From: Xanthobacteraceae bacterium
GTDB taxonomy: Bacteria > Pseudomonadota > Alphaproteobacteria > Rhizobiales > Xanthobacteraceae
Direction of reading: 5' to 3'
DNA: 5,071 nt
NCBI GenBank assembly: GCA_030043175.1
Contig: JASHYD010001147.1
Span: 1-5,071, forward strand
This document shows, one piece after another, positions 1 to 5,071 of the stretch. Position 1 is the stretch's first letter, and every line of letters begins with the position of its first letter. Under the pieces are notes generated by a model. It did not search any database. It had not been told where the DNA came from and was given only the letters and a program-made list of their open reading frames with translations. The position numbers were made by a program, and so were the translations under genes.

Positions 1-186
1 AGACGACCGGAGCTTGGCCGGGTTACGCGCAGATCTCTCAACGACGCAAGAATAGGCGGGTGTGCGCTGGTGCGCGGCTGTGGCCATGTGGATACGCGAG
101 CAGCGCCTCCTCGCCGGTCTCTTGCCGTTGGCCGCAAGACGTGGCTTTCTCCTCCATAATCCACAGAAGTTCAACGAACTAGGTCA
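1..186. other. Leader upstream of the PPDK regulator gene; no gene recognised
   Basis: All three forward frames reach a stop before the first gene (for example TAA at 157-159 in the frame of the 187 start). None of the visible residues resembles the end of a protein I know. A short reverse-strand reading of about 39 codons starting near 155 has no recognisable content. A CATAAT at 155-160 resembles a -10 box, but no -35 element lies at a normal spacing. A 6-bp inverted repeat (120-125 with 134-139) has no T-run. This is probably intergenic and may carry the promoter of the following gene cluster. Confidence 0.5.
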
Positions 187-1029
187 ATGTCGTCGCACGA
201 TTCGAGTTTCTTTCATCTTCACCTGATCTCGGACTCTACCGGGGAGACGTTGATAACGGTCGCACGGGCGGCTTCCGCGCAATACAACAGCGCGTCGCCC
301 GTCGAGCATGTCTATCCGGCAGTACGTACCAACAAACAGCTCGATCGTGTGCTGACCGAGATCGAGGAATCGCCCGGGGTCGTGCTTTACACCTTGCTCG
401 ATCAGACGTTGATTACCCGGCTGGAAGACAAGTGCCGAGACCTCGGGCTGCCGTGCTTATCGATCCTCGGGCCGGTGTTGCGGCTGTTCCAGGCCTATTT
501 GGGGGCGGAATCGACCTACCGGGTGGGCGCTCAGCACATTCTGAACGCAGAATATTTCAAGCGGATCGATGCCCTCAATTATACCATGCTGCACGACGAC
601 GGTCAGCATGCCGATGAACTCGAGGACGCAGACGTCGTGCTACTCGGCGTGTCACGCACGTCGAAGACCCCAACCTCGATCTATCTGGCAAATCGTGGCG
701 TAAAGGCCGCAAACGTTCCGCTGGTCCTCGGCGTACCGGTGCCGCGGCAACTCGAATCAATTCAACATCCGTTGGTCATCGGGCTGTTCGCTAGTCCAGA
801 GCGAATTGTGCAAATCCGGGAAAATCGTCTGTTGGGCCTCAGAACGCGTCTCGACAATGATCAATATGTCGACCGGCAGGCGGTTGCTGAGGAGATCGCG
901 TTTTCGCGGCGTCTTTGCGCCAGGCACAATTGGCCGTTGATCGATGTCACGAGACGATCGATCGAGGAGACCGCCGCCGCCATAATGGCCCTGCTCGTCG
1001 AACGGCGCCGGCTGCGGGTGGAGGAGTGA
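187..1029 (+). CDS. Pyruvate, phosphate dikinase / PEP synthase regulatory protein (kinase and pyrophosphorylase, DUF299)
   Basis: By family knowledge this cytosolic enzyme switches PPDK (or PEP synthase) off by ADP-dependent phosphorylation of an active-site threonine. It switches it on again by phosphate-dependent removal that releases pyrophosphate, so it controls flux between pyruvate and PEP. The 280-residue length is normal. The N-terminal [14 protein letters not shown] (residues 9-22) is the family signature. The DDGQ motif is at 137-140 and the nucleotide-binding P-loop GVSRTSKT at 154-161, followed by the conserved TSIYLANRG region. The ATG at 187 is chosen because it leads directly into the signature and an in-frame stop lies at 157-159. 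Its Shine-Dalgarno is weak (AGG at 181-183). The stop overlaps the maf start by one base, so the two are probably co-translated. Alphaproteobacteria usually carry PPDK, so PPDK is the likelier target, but the target gene is not in this window. The E. coli homologue is called ppsR; I leave the symbol blank because that name also denotes a photosynthesis repressor. Confidence 0.96.
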   Translation: MSSHDSSFFHLHLISDSTGETLITVARAASAQYNSASPVEHVYPAVRTNKQLDRVLTEIEESPGVVLYTLLDQTLITRLEDKCRDLGLPCLSILGPVLRLFQAYLGAESTYRVGAQHILNAEYFKRIDALNYTMLHDDGQHADELEDADVVLLGVSRTSKTPTSIYLANRGVKAANVPLVLGVPVPRQLESIQHPLVIGLFASPERIVQIRENRLLGLRTRLDNDQYVDRQAVAEEIAFSRRLCARHNWPLIDVTRRSIEETAAAIMALLVERRRLRVEE

Positions 1030-1637
1030 TGTCACTGTGGCAGGACGACCAGCCGCTGGTGCTGGCCTCACGCAGTGCGTCGCGTCGCGCTATGCTCGAA
1101 GCTGCGGGCATTCCGGTTGAAGTCTGCGTTGCGGATTTGGATGAGCGCGCCACCGAGGCTGCCGCGGGTCCCTTACGCCCAGCCGACGCGGCCGCGCTGC
1201 TGGCCCGCGAAAAAGCAAAGGCGGCATGCAAGCTTGCGCGGCACCGTATGGTGGTTGGCGCGGACCAGACGCTTGCGTTCGAGCACCGGCGTTTCGACAA
1301 GCCGCGCGACCGCGCCGGCGCCCGTGAACAGCTCATGGCGCTGGCCGGCAAAACGCATTATTTGCATTCCGCCGTTGCCGTGGTGCGCGACGGCAATGTC
1401 CTGTTCGATGCGGCCGATACTGCAAGTCTCGCGCTGCGCAGGTTTTCCGGTGCATTTCTTGACCGTTATCTTGATGCGGCCGGTAGCGCGGTACTAGACT
1501 GCGTCGGCGCCTATCAGCTGGAGAAGATCGGGATTCACCTGTTCGACCGGATCGACGGGAATCATTTTACCATTCTTGGACTGCCACTACTCAAGCTCCT
1601 CGATTTTCTCAGGCGCAACGGCAGCCTCGCCGGGTGA
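1029..1637 (+). CDS. maf: Maf-family nucleoside triphosphate pyrophosphatase
   Basis: Maf proteins hydrolyse non-canonical or modified nucleoside triphosphates to the monophosphate and pyrophosphate, cleaning the nucleotide pool. Some members prefer dTTP/UTP and others m7GTP; I cannot tell which applies here. The 202-residue length is typical. The N-terminal substrate-binding motif LASRSASRR is at residues 12-20, the GADQTL loop with the likely catalytic Asp79 at 77-82, and the Lys-Pro of FDKP at 89-92. The conserved C-terminal GAYQLE (161-166) is followed by DGNHFTILGLPL (176-187). The ATG at 1029 has GGAGGAG at 1020-1026 directly upstream. The GTG codon at 1026 is an in-frame alternative that would add one residue. 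The gene overlaps its upstream neighbour by one base and lies 23 bases before coaE. Many relatives carry aroE directly downstream of maf; here it is absent. Confidence 0.94.
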   Translation: MSLWQDDQPLVLASRSASRRAMLEAAGIPVEVCVADLDERATEAAAGPLRPADAAALLAREKAKAACKLARHRMVVGADQTLAFEHRRFDKPRDRAGAREQLMALAGKTHYLHSAVAVVRDGNVLFDAADTASLALRRFSGAFLDRYLDAAGSAVLDCVGAYQLEKIGIHLFDRIDGNHFTILGLPLLKLLDFLRRNGSLAG

Positions 1638-1649
1638 CTGCGGCCGGCA

Positions 1650-1654
1650 GGGAG
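1650..1654 (+). promoter_or_regulatory. Shine-Dalgarno sequence deciding the coaE start
   Basis: GGGAG lies six bases before the GTG at 1661. It supports that codon over the in-frame GTG at 1634, which overlaps the maf stop by four bases and would add nine residues not conserved in CoaE. Confidence 0.6.
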
Positions 1655-1660
1655 AACAAT

Positions 1661-2263
1661 GTGGTGGTCATAGGTCTCACCGGGTCCCTCGGCATGGGCA
1701 AGTCCACAACTGCGCGTTTTTTTGCTGAAGCCGGCATACCCGTTCACGATGCTGATTTGACGGTGCATCGCCTCTACACCGGTGAAGCAGCTGCGGTCAT
1801 CGAAGCAGGGTTCCCGGGGGTCAGCAATGCGCAAGGCATCGACCGCGCCAAGCTGGCCAGGCGCGTGCTCGATGATCCCGAGGCGCTAGGGCGTCTGGAA
1901 GCAATCATCCATCCGCTGGTGAGGCGCGAAGAAGCCCGCTTTCTAAACGAGGCTGAACGCGCTGGCGCGCCGGTCGCGGTGCTCGACATTCCACTGCTGT
2001 TTGAAACCGGGTCCGACCGCCGCGTCGACGCGGTTGTTGTGGTCACCGCGTCAGCCGAGGTGCAGCGCGCTCGCGCCATGGAGCGCACCGGCATGACGCA
2101 GGAGAAATTCCAAGCCCTGCTTGCCAAACAGATGCCCGATGCGGAAAAACGCCGCCGCGCCGATTTTGTGGTGGATACCTCTCACGGGTTCGATTTCGCT
2201 CGCCAGCAGGTCCATGCCATCCTGCAAACAGCGCCGGCCCTGCCGATTCGGCGTATTCGATGA
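1661..2263 (+). CDS. coaE: Dephospho-CoA kinase
   Basis: CoaE catalyses the last step of coenzyme A synthesis, the ATP-dependent phosphorylation of the 3'-hydroxyl of dephospho-CoA in the cytosol. With the GTG start at 1661 the protein has 200 residues, the usual length. The Walker A P-loop GSLGMGKS is at residues 8-15. The DAD motif (30-32) belongs to the substrate site. IIHP (82-85), DIPLLFET (109-116) and the lid/C-terminal region with QMPDAEKRRRADFVVDTS (157-174) all match the family. The GTG at 1661 puts the first strand (MVVIGLTGS) at the usual distance from the N-terminus and has a good Shine-Dalgarno. A start at GTG 1634, overlapping the maf stop, cannot be excluded. dnaQ follows after 31 bases on the same strand, consistent with one operon. 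Confidence 0.96.
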   Translation: MVVIGLTGSLGMGKSTTARFFAEAGIPVHDADLTVHRLYTGEAAAVIEAGFPGVSNAQGIDRAKLARRVLDDPEALGRLEAIIHPLVRREEARFLNEAERAGAPVAVLDIPLLFETGSDRRVDAVVVVTASAEVQRARAMERTGMTQEKFQALLAKQMPDAEKRRRADFVVDTSHGFDFARQQVHAILQTAPALPIRRIR

Positions 2264-2294
2264 TGGCAATCGAGGGCGACCGAGAAATCAATTG

Positions 2295-2999
2295 ATGCGC
2301 GAAGTGGTATTCGATACCGAAACTACCGGCCTTGATCCCTATCAAGGCCATCGGCTGGTCGAGATCGGTTGCGTCGAGCTCATCAACCGCTTTCCCACCG
2401 GCCAGATGTTCCACCGCTACCTCAATCCGGAGCGGGACATCCCGCCGGAGGTGTTCGCCATTCATGGCCTTTCAGGCGATTTCCTCAGATCGCAGCCGGT
2501 GTTTGCAGATATTGCGCCCGATCTGCTTGATTTTATCGGCGGCGCCGCATTGGTGGCGCACAACGCGGCGTTCGATCTGGGCTTCCTCAACGCCGAGCTG
2601 GAACGCGCGAGCCAAGCGGCCATTCCGCGCGACCGCCTGGTTGACACGCTGCTGCTGGCGCGGCGTAAATATCCCGGCAGCCCGAACCGTTTGGACGATC
2701 TCTGCAACCGCTTTGGAATCGATAACAGCCATCGCACCAAGCACGGCGCACTGCTCGATGCCGAGTTGCTGGCTGAAGTTTATGTCGAGCTCGTCGACGC
2801 CCGGCAGGCTCAGCTTGGGTTGGTTGCTATGCCGGCGTCTCCGATAGTGGTGACAGATTTTGCGATTTCCGCCAAGGTCCGTCCGGTTCCGTTGGCTTCG
2901 CGAATAACCGAGGCCGAACGCGTTGCGCACAGCGCACTGATTGCGCAGCTGGGTGCGGTGGCGATTTGGAACGATTACATGCGTGAGGGCGGGTCGTGA
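2295..2999 (+). CDS. dnaQ: DNA polymerase III epsilon subunit (3'-5' proofreading exonuclease)
   Basis: Epsilon is the editing exonuclease of the replicative polymerase core. The 234-residue protein carries all DEDDh catalytic residues: Asp7 and Glu9 in FDTETTG (motif I), Asp94 in VAHNAAFDLGFLN (motif II), and His150 and Asp155 in HGALLDAELL (motif III). After the exonuclease domain, residues 170-177 (RQAQLGLV) sit where the E. coli protein has its beta-clamp-binding peptide. The C-terminal EAERVAHSALIAQLG segment (207-220) followed by a tryptophan aligns by eye with the E. coli polymerase-binding tail. This argues for true replicative epsilon rather than a generic DEDDh nuclease. The ATG at 2295 is chosen because it opens directly into motif I. 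The same frame stays open upstream to 2121, but that stretch is the coaE sequence read in another frame. No strong Shine-Dalgarno is visible. The gene ends the plus-strand cluster. Confidence 0.96.
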   Translation: MREVVFDTETTGLDPYQGHRLVEIGCVELINRFPTGQMFHRYLNPERDIPPEVFAIHGLSGDFLRSQPVFADIAPDLLDFIGGAALVAHNAAFDLGFLNAELERASQAAIPRDRLVDTLLLARRKYPGSPNRLDDLCNRFGIDNSHRTKHGALLDAELLAEVYVELVDARQAQLGLVAMPASPIVVTDFAISAKVRPVPLASRITEAERVAHSALIAQLGAVAIWNDYMREGGS

Positions 3000-3020
3000 G
3001 GCCCTCTCACCAAAATTTTC

Positions 3021-3058
3021 AGCGCGCAAGCCTCGCCCTAGCGAGGAGGAAGCGCGCT
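3021..3058. terminator. Nested stem-loop after dnaQ, terminator-like in both directions
   Basis: An outer 7-bp stem (AGCGCGC 3021-3027 with GCGCGCT 3052-3058) encloses an inner 6-bp stem (CCTCGC 3031-3036 with GCGAGG 3041-3046) and a CCTA tetraloop. Unpaired bases between the stems are 3028-3030 and 3047-3051. It begins 21 bases after the dnaQ stop. No T-run follows on the plus strand. On the minus strand it is followed by GAAAATTTTG (3011-3020 read in reverse). Its position between convergent genes suggests termination or 3'-end protection of both transcripts, but it is not a textbook intrinsic terminator. Confidence 0.5.
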
Positions 3059-3415
3059 GGCTCCGTTGCTCGGCATACTACTTGATGATCGCCGATGGAG
3101 CCGCGGCCGGCCACGCCACACCGTCGCCATAGCGAGGCGCGATGTCCGGCCGGTTGCTAGCGTCCGGCTCGACGTGCCCTTGAAGGAAACACCCAAACCG
3201 ACAGCTGCGGCGGGTGCTTGGGGAGGATGTGCAGGTGATCAGGTGCCCGTCATATGCTGAACACAGGGCTTTGCCGAGGCCTCCAAACATCTCGGCATCC
3301 ACTCCGACACGATAGATCCGCGGGAAATTGGTTGACGCCTCGTGGCGTTTAGTTTCCCCAAACACCGAATTACCGGTCGATTTGATCGCGACATCAACCG
3401 TGCAAATCCAAATTG

Positions 3416-3440
3416 CCTGGGGTGGAACGTGGGCCCCCGG
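3416..3440 (-). terminator. Weak stem-loop directly after the DUF1993 stop
   Basis: CCTGGGG (3416-3422) can pair with CCCCCGG (3434-3440) with one mismatch around an 11-base loop. It lies just past the DUF1993 stop codon on the minus strand and is followed in that direction by CAATTTGG, a poor T-run. It could end the minus-strand transcript, but the stem is short and imperfect. Confidence 0.22.
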
Positions 3441-3441
3441 A

Positions 3442-3966
3442 TTAAGTCATCTTCATCGGGATCGTGCCCAGGAAGTCACGCTTGCCGACGTCTACGCCGC
3501 AGTGACGCAGGATCGCGTAGGCGGCCGTGAGATGGAAATAGAAGTTCGGCAGTACGAAATGATTGAGGTAGTCGGCACCCTTCATGTGGCCCTTGTTGGT
3601 GGGGCCGAGCGGAAACGTGATGTCGTGGTCAGCCGACCCGTCGATCTTTTGGAGATCGATCGACTTCAGGTAGGACAGCGTTCTCGCCAAGCGATCCTTT
3701 AATTGATCGATTGTCGTCTCGTTGTCTTCGTGGCGGGGCGGCTCCACGCCGGCGAGACGCGAGATACCGTTCTTGGCCTGATCCGACGCGATCTGCACTT
3801 GTCTGACCAGCGGAAACATGTCGGGATAGAGCCGGGCCTGAAGCAACACCGAAGGGTCGATCTTCTTGGCCGCCGCGTATGCTGCGGCCTTGCCGAGAAC
3901 CCCCGAGAGGGCCGAAAGACCGATCTCGAAAACCGGAATGGACGACGTTGACATTGAAAACGACAT
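3442..3966 (-). CDS. DUF1993 family protein of unknown function
   Basis: The 174-residue protein matches the pattern I know for DUF1993. The core LYPDMFPLVRQVQIASDQAK is followed by the ISRLAGVEPP segment. The C-terminal LPNFYFHLTAAYAILRHCGVDVGKRDFLG (from about residue 138) is typical and well conserved. The family is thought to adopt a DinB-like four-helix fold; no activity is established that I know of, so I assign none. There is no signal peptide or membrane segment, so it is probably cytosolic. The ATG at 3966 has AAAAGGA (3975-3981, reverse) eight bases upstream; Met5 (3952-3954) is a less likely start. The gene lies 25 bases downstream of the secB stop on the same strand, so co-transcription with secB is likely. 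Whether that reflects a shared role is not known. Confidence 0.9.
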   Translation of the reverse strand: MSFSMSTSSIPVFEIGLSALSGVLGKAAAYAAAKKIDPSVLLQARLYPDMFPLVRQVQIASDQAKNGISRLAGVEPPRHEDNETTIDQLKDRLARTLSYLKSIDLQKIDGSADHDITFPLGPTNKGHMKGADYLNHFVLPNFYFHLTAAYAILRHCGVDVGKRDFLGTIPMKMT

Positions 3967-3974
3967 GCGAGACG

Positions 3975-3981
3975 TCCTTTT
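3975..3981 (-). promoter_or_regulatory. Shine-Dalgarno sequence of the DUF1993 gene
   Basis: Read on the minus strand this is AAAAGGA, eight bases before the ATG at 3966. It lies inside the 25-base gap after secB and supports independent ribosome loading on a shared message. Confidence 0.55.
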
Positions 3982-3991
3982 AATGTTCGGG

Positions 3992-4489
3992 TCAGGCCTG
4001 GGTAGCGGGCTGCGCGGCCTGCATTTCCGCGAGTCTGCGCTGGTAGAGCCCGACGAAATCGACCGGATTCAACATCAGCGGCGGGAACCCGCCATTGGAA
4101 ATGGCGTTTGAAATGATTTCCCGCGCAAACGGGAACAAGAGACGCGGGCATTCGATCATCAACAGCGGGCCGAGATTCTCCTGCGGAATGTTCATCAGCC
4201 GAAACACGCCAGCATAATTAAGGTCGAAAGCGAACAATACGTTGCCGCCGTGCTCGGCCTTTCCTTCGAGCTTGAGCTCAACCTCGAAATCTGTGTTTGA
4301 CATCTGGCGGGGATTGACATTGATCTGAATGCCGATCTGCGGCTGTTGCTGCTGTTGCATAAGCGATTGCGGCGCATTGGGATTTTCAAACGAAAAGTCC
4401 TTAGAGTACTGCACCAGGACGCTGAGGCTAGGGGCTATGTTTTCGGCTGCTTCGGGCGCTTGACCGTCACCGCCGTTCGTTGTCGTCAT
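3992..4489 (-). CDS. secB: Protein-export chaperone SecB
   Basis: SecB is a tetrameric cytosolic chaperone that keeps preproteins unfolded and hands them to SecA for export through SecYEG. The 165-residue protein carries the family core: [16 protein letters not shown] (28-43), [12 protein letters not shown] (68-79), [14 protein letters not shown] (85-98), then [36 protein letters not shown] (114-149). The ATG at 4489 is chosen for its Shine-Dalgarno GGAGAG (4495-4500, reverse). An in-frame ATG at 4543 would add an unconserved 18-residue arginine-rich extension. A run of five glutamines (45-49) sits before the second conserved strand. I recall a similar Q-rich stretch in Bradyrhizobium SecB, but that is memory, not a search. 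Upstream, 146 bases separate it from fxsA; downstream a DUF1993 gene follows after 25 bases. Confidence 0.96.
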   Translation of the reverse strand: MTTTNGGDGQAPEAAENIAPSLSVLVQYSKDFSFENPNAPQSLMQQQQQPQIGIQINVNPRQMSNTDFEVELKLEGKAEHGGNVLFAFDLNYAGVFRLMNIPQENLGPLLMIECPRLLFPFAREIISNAISNGGFPPLMLNPVDFVGLYQRRLAEMQAAQPATQA

Positions 4490-4494
4490 GATGT

Positions 4495-4500
4495 CTCTCC
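4495..4500 (-). promoter_or_regulatory. Shine-Dalgarno sequence deciding the secB start
   Basis: Read on the minus strand this is GGAGAG, five bases before the ATG at 4489. It supports that start over the in-frame upstream ATG at 4543. Confidence 0.65.
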
Positions 4501-4635
4501 GCCGACTGCGCAACCCGCTGAAGCGTTCGGGTGTGGCTATCACAAGCGGTAAAGCGGAACAAGGACGCTCGGCGCATCAATTCGGTGCGGAAGAGAGCAG
4601 GCTACCGAGGGTGACGGGAACGGGTGCCCCGCATT

Positions 4636-5071
4636 TTAGTTTGTGGGTGGGCCACCAGGCGAGGGCAACCTCGAGCCCGGCAAGGAACGCCACTCGTCGG
4701 GTGCAAGATCAACTATCTTGGGATCGGCCGGTTGCCGCCCGGCCGCCAACATGCGCCGCAACCCGGCCAGCAACCATCGACGAGAGAGCGGAAGCAATAC
4801 TATGATGCCTAGCACGCTGGTGACAAAACCTGGAATCAACAGAAGGAGCCCGCCGACGCTGCCCGCTGTTCCGGTCCTGCCCCACGCTTCAGCTGCGATC
4901 CCGCTGCCGGCAGCTGTTCGAAACCGAGTCACGTCCCCGCCAAAATGCCGCACAACGCACAATCCAGCGAACGACATTACCAAGATTAGAAACACCGCAT
5001 TGGCAAAGCCGATCACGGCTGCCGCGAAGATGAATGCCACAATTTCCGCCGCGGGCCACGCTAGTAACCCG
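4636..5071 (-). CDS. fxsA: FxsA-family inner-membrane protein, 5' end cut by the window edge
   Basis: FxsA is a small cytoplasmic-membrane protein. In E. coli its overproduction relieves F-plasmid exclusion of phage T7; its normal role is unclear. The visible 144 residues read open to the window edge with no stop, so the real start probably lies beyond 5071. Residues LLAWPAAEIVAFIFAAAVIG just after the edge match the conserved N-terminal WPxxEI..F pattern, and starting at the in-frame GTG (5040) would cut this off. Hydrophobic segments lie at about 2-22 and 23-40 of the visible part. The hallmark GGLLLLIPGFVTSVLGI (73-89) leads into a third hydrophobic stretch ending in LLP (92-94). A basic patch (RRWLLAGLRR) and a Pro-rich polar tail follow. 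It is transcribed toward secB with a 146-base gap. In related genomes a Tim44-like gene often lies next to fxsA; that would be outside this window. Confidence 0.88.
   Translation of the reverse strand, partial: GLLAWPAAEIVAFIFAAAVIGFANAVFLILVMSFAGLCVVRHFGGDVTRFRTAAGSGIAAEAWGRTGTAGSVGGLLLLIPGFVTSVLGIIVLLPLSRRWLLAGLRRMLAAGRQPADPKIVDLAPDEWRSLPGSRLPSPGGPPTN

Larger units (their letters stand above)
3000..3441. other. Convergent intergenic spacer with no recognisable gene
   Basis: These 442 bases lie between the 3' ends of dnaQ (plus) and the DUF1993 gene (minus). Short open frames exist on both strands, the longest about 95 codons on the minus strand (3078-3365). Their translations are rich in Cys, Arg, Ser and Pro, have no recognisable motif, and I see no Shine-Dalgarno supporting them. 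I see no tRNA, rRNA or known small-RNA signature. The stretch contains a nested stem-loop near its left end, a 7-bp inverted repeat at 3272-3278/3291-3297, and a weak stem-loop at its right end. It may be simple spacer or a decayed gene. Confidence 0.55.

Noticed and set aside
120..139. 6-bp inverted repeat (TCTTGC / GCAAGA) in the leader
   Set aside because: Short stem with an 8-base loop, no T-run and no recognisable operator; likely chance in GC-rich DNA.
155..160. CATAAT resembling a -10 promoter box upstream of the first gene
   Set aside because: No -35 element sits at 16-18 bases upstream (the sequence there is CCGCAA-like; TTGGCC at 128-133 is 21 bases away), so it is not enough to call a promoter.
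955..964. Perfect 10-base palindrome CGATCGATCG
   Set aside because: It lies inside the coding sequence of the PPDK regulator, where the codons explain it; nothing suggests a binding site.
2121..2294. N-terminal extension of dnaQ starting at ATG 2121
   Set aside because: The sequence overlaps coaE in another frame, is unlike any DnaQ, and the conserved start MREVVFDTETTG begins at 2295.
3272..3297. 7-bp inverted repeat TGCCGAG / CTCGGCA with a 12-base loop
   Set aside because: Modest stem with a large loop and no T-run; no basis for calling a terminator or operator.
3078..3365. 95-codon minus-strand open frame in the spacer
   Set aside because: The residue content looks random for GC-rich DNA, with no motif and no clear Shine-Dalgarno; not called as a gene.
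3328..3702. 124-codon plus-strand open frame running into the DUF1993 gene
   Set aside because: Most of it is the antisense of the well-supported DUF1993 coding sequence and its translation matches nothing I recognise.
4544..4557. Direct repeat AAGCGG-TA-AAGCGG between fxsA and secB
   Set aside because: Two short copies 8 bases apart near a possible promoter region, but no matching promoter elements or known regulator motif.

Overview
This window looks like a piece of an alphaproteobacterial chromosome, most likely Rhizobiales close to the Bradyrhizobium/Rhodopseudomonas group. I infer this from the GC-rich coding sequence and GTG starts. The order PPDK regulator, maf, coaE, dnaQ facing secB and fxsA, and the glutamine-rich SecB N-terminal region, also fit what I recall of that group. 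No 16S rRNA or other formal taxonomic marker is present.

Left block, plus strand. After a 186-base leader come four tightly packed genes: a PPDK/PEP-synthase regulatory protein (187-1029), a Maf-family nucleotide pyrophosphatase (1029-1637), dephospho-CoA kinase coaE (1661-2263) and the DNA polymerase III epsilon proofreading subunit dnaQ (2295-2999). The junctions are a 1-base overlap, 23 bases and 31 bases, so one transcript is likely. aroE, which I expect between maf and coaE in many relatives, is absent here.

Middle, 3000-3441. A 442-base spacer separates two convergent gene blocks. I see no credible gene in it. It holds a nested stem-loop just after dnaQ and a weaker one just after the facing gene.

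Right block, minus strand, transcribed leftward. The order of transcription is an FxsA-family membrane protein (4636 to the window edge, start outside), the export chaperone secB (3992-4489) and a DUF1993 protein (3442-3966). secB and the DUF1993 gene are 25 bases apart, and each has a clear Shine-Dalgarno sequence.

Overall this is a housekeeping region: metabolic regulation, nucleotide pool cleaning, the last step of CoA synthesis, replication proofreading and protein export. I found no mobile element, CRISPR array, defence system, RNA gene or convincing new system. The points worth a second look are the missing aroE, the convergent spacer with its stem-loop, and the uncharacterised DUF1993 gene linked to secB.
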